From Pomphorhynchus laevis (lineage: Eukaryota > Acanthocephala > Palaeacanthocephala > Echinorhynchida > Pomphorhynchidae): 64,000 bases of DNA. The notes under the pieces are model-generated. The model did not search any database, was not told where the DNA came from, and saw only the letters and a list, made by a program, of their open reading frames with translations. The stretch spans positions 109,104 to 173,103 of the forward strand of contig WNNJ02000353.1 in the NCBI GenBank assembly GCA_012934845.2, given 5' to 3'. Below, in pieces: positions 1-10,861 of the stretch; the first letter of the stretch is position 1; each line of letters starts with the position of its first letter. The translations under genes were made by a program, and so were the position numbers.

Positions 1-1214
1 TACAATTTATTTTGAAGTTTATATTTTAAAGTTGTAGTATTTTTTAAGTTTTTTTTTGAGACAACAAAAAGCAGCATTTGACAACAAGAACTTACCTTAA
101 AAATACATACAAGTTAGTAATAAATTATTACCTTAGTGGTATTTAAAAGCTTCATAAATAGTTTCTTTAGAAAATATAAGAACATACTTTAAAAAATTCC
201 CACTTCGAACTATCGTATGTTTAAATTTTACAGATCTTTCAGGTCTTGTCATTTTTCTCGTCAAGAAATAATTTATCAATTATCATTTACAGAATAATTA
301 AAAACTGTTTCCGATTTAAAAAATTGAAATTAAAGTATTCAAAATGTCTATTTGTTACTGGATATTTTCCTTATCACTTGCATTTTCGTTTTTCAGCGTG
401 TGTATACTTACAGAATGTGAAGAAATAAAGATTTAATGCAATTTGAAATGTCTTTAGATTTTCTACTTCTCAAAGTATTTATTTTGCCATTAAGCAGAAT
501 AAAAGAAAGAGATGAAACTTTGTCAGTACTGCAGAAAAAGTAGCATAAAAAGTACATATTTTGCTATTGATTGCTTCAATACATGAAAATTGCAAACATG
601 TTCCAACAGTTCTCTTAAAAATTCAACAATTTGTAAATAAGAAGCGCAAACTCTTAAGAACGTTCAAAGTAAAACAAATCAACACCACGATTAAATTTTG
701 CAAAGTTGGACAAAATTCGATTACGAATACACAAATTGATTTTTCTTGATTTGCTTTCTTAACAACCGAATTACAGGTCAGAATTTAACGATAAAATTTG
801 AAATCATTATTTATTTAATTTTCTTAAAAATAAAACAAAATCGAATTTACAAAGTTACGAAACAATGGAATTAAGTAGTGTACTGACTAAAAACGTAATG
901 TACTGATTATGACCTTGTATAATTATATATAATTAAGATATATAATTTAAATATTAAAATATGTTTACTATATAATTAATGTATTTTATTATTTATCCAT
1001 ATACAAATCAGATCAACCAAATAAGCCTACACAAATTGTACTATTAATAAATAATGTAATAAATTAAAAAATATTAATATTTTAAAGTAAAATATTTACT
1101 TGTATTATTTCTTAATAAACACAATTTCAGTATTTTATATTCCTCTAATTTATTTTCCTAAAATGATCAATTTATAATGATAAAATAATTATATTTACAA
1201 GTTACTTAATTTAC
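1..1214. other. AT-rich intergenic DNA, nothing recognised
   Basis: Very AT-rich sequence with only short chance reading frames. I see no domain, RNA gene or dispersed repeat that I can name. Confidence 0.6.
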
Positions 1215-1433
1215 CTATTAGATAATTTTTAAGGAAATGAAGAATAAAAAAATACCCTTTATTTAACCGTACAATAATTCAATAGCTCTTACTATTCTCA
1301 TCAGAATTAAAATTAAAAAAAATAAACATAAAATTCAAAACTTTTTATTCTGATAATGGTAGCAGGAGCTATCGAAATATTGTACAGTTAAAGGGTAATT
1401 TTTTCTTCTTCTTTCCTTTTAACGATCTAATAG
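1215..1433. mobile_element. Foldback MITE, about 219 bp, nearly all inverted repeat
   Basis: The left arm (from about 1215, beginning CTATTAGAT) and right arm (to about 1433, ending ATCTAATAG) are inverted complements over roughly 95 bp each. Matching landmarks include AATACCCTTT against AAAGGGTAATT and ATAGCTC against GAGCTAT. Only about 30 bp of AT-rich loop separates them. There is no coding capacity. This is the form of a non-autonomous foldback DNA element. The superfamily is not decidable because no clean target duplication is seen. Confidence 0.7.
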
Positions 1434-2639
1434 AAAATGGAAGGGGATTCTGGATTTAGTGTGTACTATTTAATTTACCTTTTTATTAAAATTGATATTA
1501 CCGAGTTATTACCGAGTTATTGTTTCCTATTGATGAACTTATTTTGATTTTTTATTGAAAAATTAATTATTTTTTATTAAAATAAAAAAATAACTAAAAT
1601 ACTTATTTTTATTTTAAAAAATTCTTTTTTGATTTGATCATTTATTAAAATTTATTAATTTTACTCCAGTAGCCAAACGATATATTATATGATATGATAT
1701 ATTAATAGGTTATAACATGAATATTTACTTCATCGACCGATGATTTCATTCACTTTATCTTACATAAATGATAAACAAAGCTCTAATTTAATTACAAAAT
1801 ATGCAATTTGTACTAGTTGAGGTCTTACAAAAGCAATATGCTAATTATGATGTTTATTCATTTTTCGTCTTTAAATAATTACACAATTATTGAGATGAAA
1901 AATATATAAACAACAATTTATGAATTTATTGTAATTTGCTTTTTTACTTCACTTTAAAAATGTTATAAAAATAATTTTAAAACTCGATTTTTATAAAGTG
2001 ATAATATATAATACACCATTTTTAGGATAAATTTGGATATTATAAGAAGAAACTACAATGTTATTATATTTCGTCTTCTATTACTGTTATAATTCGTCAA
2101 AGCACACGTCAAAGCCACAAGATCGCGTTGTCGAAAGACGTTGGGGCACCCGATGATGAAGCGGGACCACTCTTCATTACTGTTATAATTTACTTTTAAA
2201 TAATATTACTGTTTAAATAATATTCTATTACTTCTAATAGAATAATGATATAAATAATAATATTCTATTACTTCTAATATTCTATTAGAAGTAATATTCT
2301 ATAATATTTTAATGATTTATATATTTGACAAATTTTTGTGTAACTTTATTTAACTTTATAAACCTTAGTTTATAATATGTTTGCCTGTGTTGATATTTAA
2401 TTAATTTAAAATTTTATATTCTGATATATACCTTTTTTATAATTAATATTAGTTTTATTAGTAATAAGACTAACTTATTCAAGCACAGAGTATATTATTT
2501 ACAAGACAATATTTCATTTTTCCAATTTAAATTAATTTCTAATAATACTGTGATGATTTAAATATATAAAATTTTTTTATAATATAATAATTTTTGATTG
2601 TTGTATCGATCACTCATTATAGACTTGCGAAAAAAGTTT
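1434..2639. other. AT-rich intergenic DNA with one GC-richer repeat-like patch
   Basis: Mostly featureless. About 2207-2300 has local palindromes built on TATTCTATTACTTCTAATA. About 2095-2172 is clearly GC-richer and contains GTCGAAAGACG followed by CCCGATGATGAAGCGGG. That wording resembles the degenerate hammerhead-type boxes found in Penelope-like elements, but it is not a valid ribozyme core here. I see no gene. Confidence 0.4.
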
Positions 2640-3031
2640 GAAACGTTTTTATTGGACATTTCGACAAAACGGTCCTTGTCAACAGATTAAAAAAAATCAA
2701 ACAGAATAACATTTTCTACTTCTTTATGCTCGAATGCAAACTTCTTCGGCATCAAGAAGTAGAAAGGGCCATTTGACTTGAATTTGATTTTCTATTCTTC
2801 GTTTTTACTCAATAAATTGTTGTCTCAAAAATATCTATATGTATATAATAGTGATCGATCGACTTTTTGCGTATTGGACATTTCGACAAAACGGTCCTTG
2901 TCATTTGCTCGAATGCAAACTTCTTCGGCATCAAGAAGTAGAAAGGGCCATTTGACTTGAATTTGATTTTCTATTCTTCGTTTTTACTCAATAAATTGTT
3001 GTCTCAAAAATATCTATATGTATATAATAGA
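2640..3031 (+). repeat. Direct duplication of about 180-220 bp upstream of the YADD retroelement
   Basis: The motif at 2651-2690 (ATTGGACATTTCGACAAAAC) recurs at 2873. The segment starting TGCTCGAATGC at 2727 recurs at 2906 and runs almost identically to the ATAATAG at about 3030. The two parts have different offsets (222 and 179 bp), so the first copy carries about 43 extra bases. The block directly precedes retrotransposon coding remains and may be its 5' non-coding repeat. On the minus strand both copies read GGACCGTTTTGTCGAAA, which resembles a decayed hammerhead stem II plus GAAA box. Confidence 0.65.
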
Positions 3032-3295
3032 TCTCGTTTGCTAGCTTGTGCATTGGCTAATCTCGCTGTGTATTTCAACAAAAAATTGAATGTTGGCTCG
3101 TTAGATACACTTACTGCTGGTCGCTTAGTAGTCTAAAAAAGTGGTGGCGTCCGCAAAATTGGAGTTTGTGAGATACCTCGATGTATAATATACGAATCAA
3201 TATTAAACTCATCAAAAACGATATACAGAGTGTTGCAGGAAAAGTACGGTTGACGGTCTCTCAAAAATTGGGAATTTTCCTTGCAAAACAGGGGT

Positions 3296-4860
3296 TTCTT
3301 TTGCTATGTCGGGCTTCTCTATGTCGGTGATGTCATTAATTAAGATAATTAAAAGATCTGCTTCAATGAGAATTCAAAGATGGTTTGTCGATGATTCAAA
3401 CTTCGTTGGCACATTAGAAGATTTAGAGAGAGTTTGGAATGTTCTAATTACTGAAGGTCCCAAATTCGGCTATTTTGTGAACAGTTTCAAGTCTAATTTG
3501 CTTTATCATAAGCCTATTGAGCGTCCATATATGGATCGAATATATGGATCGTCCATATATAGATCGTCCAATATATGGATTGTCCATTCGATCTATATAT
3601 TAATCATGGATCGAATGGACGTGTAATATTGGGTACACCTATTGGCACACACGATTACCTAATTAATTTCACATCAGAAAAGTGTATGTATTGGTCTTTG
3701 TTGGTTAAGCGCCTAGAAAGCTGATAATATTGATCCCCATATATCATATTCTAGATGTAAAAAATCTGTGCAATTCAAATGGCTACATTATATGCGCACT
3801 GTACAGTCCGATGACTATTAAGTAAGGAATTTTAGTAGAGGTAAACTTTTAGAAGTTTATCTCGACATTATTACGTCAACAAATTTATGTCAAATTATTG
3901 ATAATATTGGTCTCACCGCTTTTGATTGGTGGTATTGACATCACTGATCCGACTTTTATTAGTCGGTTAGAATATGAGCCAACTCTGCGAATAAATCATA
4001 AATGTCCATTATTTTTTGTAATATTGAACTAATAAAAATAAAGTTTCAGTTGTCGAACTTAATGTTGCAAAGGCAAGTTTGTCAATATAACAGTGACAAG
4101 CGCATCACAGAAGTCGAGACAAGATTCCAAAATTATGTCCAAAATATACCTGAAAATATCAAAAATACAATTTCGCATGCTACAGTAAGTGGTCCTTCAT
4201 CTTGACTTGGTGCTCTTCCACTTTCTGTATACAATTATCTTTTGAGTCAGACGGAATTCATAGATGCCCTTTGTTATCAGATCGAGTTAACTCCAGGCAA
4301 TTTAAGCATCAAATCTTGTGTTTGTGATTCACAAATCGATGTTGATCATGCACTTAGTGGTTAGAGGTGGCTAAGTTGAATCTAGGTTGCAATCTGTTCC
4401 AGATACACTGACCTTTACGAATCCTTCCATGAACAGATATACCAAGAACGTCTAAAACTTGGTGCGTAAAACTTGGGAATGAAAGTTTCGAGGGAACATT
4501 ATTTGACGTCAATATATATTTAATATTTGCTCGATCTTATAAAACTCCATATGCAGCTTTTAAATACGATTCGCAAAATTTCACAAAATATATTAAAGTG
4601 TACAATATGTGAAAAAAGGAAGTTTTATACCTTTAGTCTTCTCAACATCTGAAGGAATTGAACATTGTGAGATTTAGTGATTAAGCGTATTATTTCAAAA
4701 GGTGGTTCATACATAAAAGGAAAATTACCTTTGAGTTAGAGCGAACTGCATCGGCATGTTTTTGCTGCCAATATACAGGACGATTGTATACTTAAAGAAA
4801 ATTTAATTCATTGACGATTATCTAATGTAGGACCAATTTGAGGGTAACCCTGATAATGCA
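3296..4860 (+). mobile_element. Fossil retrotransposon with YADD-type reverse transcriptase, class uncertain
   Basis: Translated pieces match a reverse-transcriptase family widespread in animals and fungi. In order there is a palm-motif segment reading WFVDDSNFVGTLEDL then GPKFGYFVNSFKSNLL (about 3380-3500), a segment like LGTPIGTHDYL (about 3630), a QFKWLHYMRT-like thumb (about 3770), a FIDALCYQIELTP block followed by the Cys/His patch CVCDSQIDVDHALSG (about 4255-4365), and a C-terminal GSFIPLVFSTSEGIEH (about 4620-4670). I recognise the family by these blocks but cannot assign it with certainty to a LINE, DIRS-like or other class. It is old and broken several times; no intact reading frame remains. 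Confidence 0.7.
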
Positions 4861-5857
4861 TGTTATTATATTAGAAATTATTATTAATAAAAAATCTGTT
4901 ATAAACATTATATTATAATCTATTATGAATTAATTAATCTAACACACAATGCATTGTTTACTTGTATTAGTATCTATTGAAATTTATAGATAATAATTAA
5001 TATATTAATTATAACATAAACATTATAATTAATATATTAATCATTAACATTTAATGGTTATTGATTATTGTGAATACACACTAAGCGTATCAATTTAAAT
5101 TATTTCTTTGGATTTATGAAGAGGAAATAATTATCGGAAATAATATAGGAAATAATTTTGATTTAAATTGTTTCTTTGGACTTATGAAGAGGAAATTATT
5201 ATTAGCTACAATAAACGACATCCGACTACACGGAAAGTACAAATTTGTCACTTGAGAAACGATTAAAATAAGGTAAAATAAAAAATCAGTTTATTTAATC
5301 TAAATTTATGTTATAAGAATTGCATAGTGTACATAGTGTACAATACATGGTGTACAATATGTAAATACATAGTGTACAATATGTGGAAAAATGTCGTAAC
5401 CATATACGTATATGGTATTACACATTAGTTTACAACTTGCAATAAATACAGATAATAAGCATAATATTTTTAATATTTTTTAATGATTTTTAAATGCCAG
5501 CAATTCAATTAACAATAAAACTGCATTAAATACAAATTAATTCAAAATCAAAAACACTACATGTTACACACCGGCTTCTTTCATATATTTCCCATATTTT
5601 CACATATATCCAGGCCGTACTTCTTTCATATATTTCTTCCGTGGTTTATTATCAATATCACGGTAAGACTAGGAAAGGTTATCGGTGCTACCAATTGTTT
5701 CGGAATATCAGAGTGTTATGAAGCACCAACAAATGTTCTAGCTTCCAAATTATCAATATTATTTAGAAATTAAAAAAAGTTGGAACGACTACATATACTA
5801 GCTTTACGTATTCGTATAGTCAACCAATGTATTTAAACTATGTGTAATCAAACGCAA
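4861..5857. other. AT-rich intergenic DNA, nothing recognised
   Basis: AT-rich, with small local repeats such as a TTTCTTTGGA(C/T)TTATGAAGAGGAAAT motif at about 5102 and 5168. The 70-codon frame at 5561-5773 has no recognisable domain and is probably chance. Confidence 0.5.
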
Positions 5858-5910
5858 GCACAGCGCTAGACACTTGTTTCGTCCTTATGGAACTCATCAG
5901 TATCGTGAAC
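5858..5910 (-). ncRNA. Hammerhead ribozyme candidate (type I, short stem III)
   Basis: Read on the minus strand, every invariant core position is present in order. CUGAUGA is at 5900-5894. Stem II is GUUC/GGAC with loop CAUAA (four pairs including one U-G). GAA is followed by a very short stem III (ACA/UGU, or two pairs with a four-base loop), then cytosine 17 opposite 5869. Self-cleavage would fall between 5869 and 5868. Stem I begins with A-U and U-A pairs, then G-C and C-G around a mismatch. A short stem III with an open stem I is the form known from Penelope-like and retrozyme-type hammerheads. No second same-strand copy was seen nearby, so the host element is unknown. Activity is untested. 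Confidence 0.6.
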
Positions 5911-5993
5911 ATTACCCACATTTATTGGCACTTTAAATCACACTGCCACAAGTATATTGAATCATAAAATGAAATTATCAAAATTTCAATTGT

Positions 5994-6705
5994 AACAATG
6001 ACTGCACAATTAAATTAACTTAAAATTAGGAAGCAAACTATATATGACTAGTTTGATAATAGTAATTAAATTCAAAAATAGGTAGGTTGCCAAATTTAAA
6101 GTAAAACCTTCCCCGAATAATGCTTACTTAATTTGAAAATGATTTTAATCAAATTCGGAAACGTATTAATGGTCATTCATTAAATCTAATTGCCAATAAA
6201 ATCAGAGTCGAGTGATCGTCGGTCAGCATTAAAAGGATCGAAACGTGAAATGTGGGTATTTCACGGACTGATGAAGTCCATTAATACTGAAATGTAGCGT
6301 ATTACTGTTGGTTTATAGGATTGAAGCAAAGTGAAGTGTCATCAAAGATTTCATGTATAACAATGACTGCACAATTATATCAACTTAAATTATGAAACAA
6401 GCTATAGACTAATCGTTTGATAATATTATTCATTAGGAAAAATAGATATGTTTTCAAATTGAAGGTAGAACATTCCCCTACCAAAGCTTATCTAATTTGA
6501 AATCAGATATGATTTCAATTTAGTTTGCAAAATGTAATAATAAAGACTTTCATTAAATCTAATTGTCAATACTGCAGACGAGTCGAGCGATCTTCAGCAA
6601 TATTAAGAAAATCAAAACGGGTAACGTAGGTATTAGATCATTAGATGATGAGGTCCACCAATACTGAAATGTAGAGGAAACTAGCAGATTATTGTACCAA
6701 TGGTT
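5994..6705 (+). repeat. Diverged tandem duplication, period about 365 bp, with hammerhead-like boxes
   Basis: AACAATGACTGCACAATTA occurs at 5994 and 6359, and similarity continues to about 6340 and 6705. Each unit ends in a GC-richer block with a GAGTCGAG(T/C)GATC motif, a GAAAC or AAAAC box, then CTGATGAAGTCC (6271-6282) or GATGATGAGGTCC (second unit), then ATACTGAAATGTAG. Unit 1 has CTGATGA followed by GAAA and a strong stem I (CGTGAAA/TTTCACG). No proper stem III or cleavage triplet follows, so these look like decayed ribozyme motifs at best. Confidence 0.6.
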
Positions 6706-8444
6706 CGTTTGGTTTTACTAAATGGTCTCGCAGTTAGCAATTTTATTTTTAATTAAAAAATATAAAATATCCTAACATTTCATCATCAATTTAGTCAGTA
6801 CTTCATGAATTGGAGACAGCTCTTACTTGATTCATATGTGTGATTCGATATACATTACTTGCTAGGATCATTAGTGTCAAATGATTTAGATGAACAATCA
6901 TTTGTCGCTTTAAGTAAACAAAAAAGTTCGAAACTTTGGACTATTATAGAATAAGCTGAAGTTGTAGGACTCTGAACTATAAAAGTAGAACGTTTTTGAG
7001 ATAAAGTTACGGAATCACAACTCATTAAAATATGTATTATTGGATGAAATATAATTAGTATTTTGTTAGTCTTATTCTAGAAATAAAAATAATAATTGTT
7101 TGTTGTACTTGGCTAAAGCAATTTCCCTGTTCAGCCGGTTCACAATGTACGTTACAAACAATTTGGAGGGCTACTGTGTTTACATGAATTATTTTTAATT
7201 TAACCAAATTATGATTTGTAAATTATTTTATTCAAATAAAAATATAAATAATTTAATGAATTAAATTAGTTGTTCATTTTCTGTGTTTGCAAAATTTCTT
7301 CTCGATTAAAATATTTCCATGCACTTAAATTTGGAAAGTCTATCCAGCATAAAAATAGTCAATCACACTCCTAAAAAGCTTGACGGATAAAGGCTGCATT
7401 TTTGTAAGGATTAAGCAATAACCTGTCAAAGAGTTTAAGATAATAATCTGGTAGATATGCAAGTAGTTGGATATACAAGGTGTTGTCATCAATCTTTTTA
7501 TTTATCTTTAGAACTTTCAACGTAAAATGATAAAATGCAAATTCTATAAGTGCATTTACTAAATTTTGCTGAGGATACATTTACTTGTTTCATGATACGC
7601 ATTGCAATTTAATATGGATCTATACGTTATGTATCTTTAGACAATAACAAAAGAACTTTATTAAAGAAGCAGTTATGGAATCAAAAGTCATTAAAATCTG
7701 AATTTTTTGACTATGCTAATTGAAGCTAGCCAAATATAAATAATATTTGTTTTTAATTTTAATTAATTTAATTTTAAATTAATTTTAAATTAATAAACTG
7801 AGAGAGATTTCAATGTAGAAATCTCTACATTGAAATTCACGCACATTTATTTTCAATGTGCGTGAATCTGAGTTTTGATTTTGATGTAATATTGAATTCC
7901 AGTATAATAAAAGTTTATTAAATAAAACTTTAATAAAACTAAGTTTCTTTAAAGTTCTTTTTCTTTTTAAATAAGTTTCTTTAATAAAACTTTATTAAAT
8001 AAAAGTTTATATATTTTTAATAAAACTTTATTAAAGTTTTATTTTCTGATTCTATATTTTTATAATTTAGAGTTTAAGCATTTATTTTGCATAGTAGATA
8101 TGATCACTGTGCATCGCTAAAATTCGATCTAAAACATTGTCATTTAAAGTTAGTCTTTAAATCGTAACAAGTCGTAATTTTAAGTCGAAATAATAACACA
8201 GGATTTTAAGTCGTTATTCTTAAATAAAATGATCACTCATTTTATAATACAGTTGAGAGTTTTTTTGATGGTGCAGTGTCTATCAAAATGTTATAAATTC
8301 ATCAATTATTTTAAACACATTGGTTTATACAGAACTAAAAATGAATCAAAATCAAATATTTCTTAATTTACTATTGTATTTCTATTTTATAATTTGTGTC
8401 TAAAAATTATTAAGTTTACAAACATTATTAAATTTTACATTAGA
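6706..8444. other. AT-rich intergenic DNA with a double hairpin at 7802-7868
   Basis: No gene is recognised. At 7802-7868 two long hairpins lie side by side. One has 12-bp arms, TTTCAATGTAGA and its complement; the other has arms ATTCACGCACAT and ATGTGCGTGAAT. From 7900 to 8040 an AATAAAACTTTATTAAA word is repeated. The 69-codon minus frame at 7371-7580 has fairly complex composition but no recognisable family. Confidence 0.5.
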
Positions 8445-8695
8445 AATTGTTAAATTATTATAAAAATTAAATAATATATCAAATCACTTACTTTTTAAAA
8501 AATTGTAAAATTTTTTAATTTCATTCAAAATATTTTTGAATGGTTGTGTCATTGCATTATTATCGAAGTGAAATTAGTGTTTGGTCATTCGTGCTTTGGT
8601 CATTAGTCAATTAGTCAGTAAATAAAGCCGTAAAAACATTTTTATGTATCAAATCATACAGACATAAAGACGTTGAACACAATTAAGAATATATA
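8445..8695 (-). repeat. PLE-associated non-coding fragment (solo copy)
   Basis: This stretch is closely similar to 10862-11070, the sequence immediately 3' of a PLE reverse-transcriptase remnant on the minus strand. Shared words are AAATTATTATAAAAATTAAAT, ATCAAATCACTTACTTTT and CCGTAAAAACATTTTTATGT. It has no RT coding of its own, so it looks like a stand-alone terminal piece of the same element family. Confidence 0.6.
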
Positions 8696-10861
8696 TTTTC
8701 GTTACAAAGTCTTTAAATATTATATAGGTTTAAATATATTATTCCAGCTTAATTGCTCCATATTAAATTTCATTTACCAAGTGATGTAGTGGTCAAATAA
8801 TTCAAATCCGTAAAGAACAAATTCTATCAAACCAGATAATTGCTTGCGACAGCGATTAATTCATAAACAATACATATTCGTGGAAACCGCATGTGCTTAT
8901 ACCTTTGCGCTTGTAACAAAACTGTCTTCGCACTTCATATTTGTCGTGATAATACACAAATTATGTCTGTGACTTATTGAATGTTAACTTAATAAAAATA
9001 TCGTTACTCTGCTCTTAATAAATTTAATTTTAAAATACATCGTATAAAATAATTAATACCAAAAATTTTAATAAAATGACTTTGATCATTAAGATATCTT
9101 GGATGCTAAAAATACACTCGCAAAAATATATATAACCCTAACAATTAAAAGTTAATCTTACCTTGAAAAATACATTTTAATGAAAAACAACTATATATCA
9201 TTGACATTTGCAGTGAAATATATATTAACATCAATTAGATGATTCAATGTATGAAAATGTCATCACTGTATAAAGTGACTGATAACTTGTAGCTGCTCCT
9301 TTACACTTAAATACCACCAATTGCAAAACTAACTATTTTTAGCTTTTCAAAATAATATCAAAGCATATGCCATTTTTAATTAACCGCTGCTCGATCGCTA
9401 AGAATCTTATATGGCAAATTTACAAATCCACTGGCAGAGTATTAATTCAGATAGCTTCAAATGCCGCAAAAGCAACTTAATTATAAGGTAATATGCAAAT
9501 TTCGAAGACAGGACAAAGATTTTAGAGATGATATAACGTTTTGGTCAAATACCAAAAATATTTATAACGGAATCAAGTAGGTAAATTTTTTGTGTTTTAG
9601 TGTTTAAGAAGAAATTCAGATATTAGCAATGCTACAGATAAGAAGATTGAATTCTGCAAAATATCCCTTAGAGCATTTTTCAAGCAAAAGATAACGTCCA
9701 GATGAAATGGGTTTTAACATAATGCTATTTTTATCAAAATTGTGGCAATAATATCTAAAGACTGTTAGGGATTAAACATCAAACAGCATATATGATCGCA
9801 CTTATTAGGTAATTAGCTAATTATGATTACCAAAATTTAAAGAATTAAGATATAAAAAATATTAGTTAATGCGTTTATTAACTACTGAGATAGTAAAAGT
9901 GTAGATGCGAAATGTGACAGAGAACAGGCTTCCGCAGCCGACAGATTGATAAGATGCTGTCACATGGTCTTTTCAAAGAGAGAGACCACATATGTGTATT
10001 TATTTTGTGTAACTTTCTTCTTTATATTTTATAAATAATGGCTTCACACAGGACAAAACTGCATGTTATGTATGATAACTGAAATATTTGCGAGTAAATT
10101 TTGCAGGCTACAATGTGCAATTATTTGAAATACACTTTATACTTGTTTCCATGTAAACATTACAGAAAAACTAAAATTTTGACTTATATTTAACATTTCA
10201 TACCAGATTTCGGCCCCTATTCTTCAACCCAGCATATCAGCGGGGCGAATGCATGCCTATAAAATATTTCCTTTAATGTAATTTGATTATCAAGCTTAAT
10301 TTCTTATTCTTACATGCAGCATATTATTATACTCGATTAAATTATTACAATCGGTGCGTAAAAAGTTTGATTCAAGAGTTTTAATTTATTTTTAATTATA
10401 TTTTGATGATTCATATCTTTGAAATTTTTTATAACTAATAAATATCAAGCAATGGCTTTGCTTTAAATATAGAATGACATACTTTAATGAACAATCTCTT
10501 TGCTTTTACTTTACAGATCAGAACGTCAATATAAAAACAAATTTCTATAAAAGAACGAATGACAATGCAATACAAGCAAAACAGTTCAAAAACATATTTA
10601 CTAATCTCTTAAAATAATAACTTACATTTATATTTTATGTGCCACACTTTATGTCAAATAACTCAAATAAGTTTGCCAGTTTATATAATAAGAGGTAATA
10701 AGCGTTATCTATGAGCTAGAAATTGTTTACTACGATCAGAAAATAATACTATTTTTATTCAACAAGTACATCTAAAATTAAATTTTTAAATTTTGGTCGT
10801 GTTTCAACAAAATAGTAAATTATACAAAACAACGTTATGAAACAACAAAATTAGTTCTTAT
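8696..10861. other. AT-rich intergenic DNA with two small GC-richer patches
   Basis: Mostly featureless. About 9911-9990 is GC-richer and fold-prone: TGTGACAG pairs with CTGTCACA around an inner GGCTTCCGCAGCC hairpin, and TGGTCT/AGACCA follows. It could be a small structured RNA, but it matches no family I know. About 10198-10255 (minus strand) is a copy of the dispersed repeat that clusters at 18.2-20.7 kb, recognised by GATATGCTGGGTTGAAGAAT and GGGGCCGAAA. Confidence 0.45.

Noticed and set aside
2095-2172. GTCGAAAGACG and CCCGATGATGAAGCGGG as a ribozyme
   Set aside because: Boxes are in the wrong order and the CTGATGA core is altered; only repeat-like resemblance remains.
5561-5773. 70-codon plus-strand frame rich in Phe/Ile/His
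   Set aside because: Composition follows the AT-rich DNA (a TTTCATATATTT repeat) and no family is recognised.
7371-7580. 69-codon minus-strand frame with complex composition (ends NPYKNAAFIRQAF)
   Set aside because: No recognisable family, no splice-site context I trust, and frames of this size occur by chance here.
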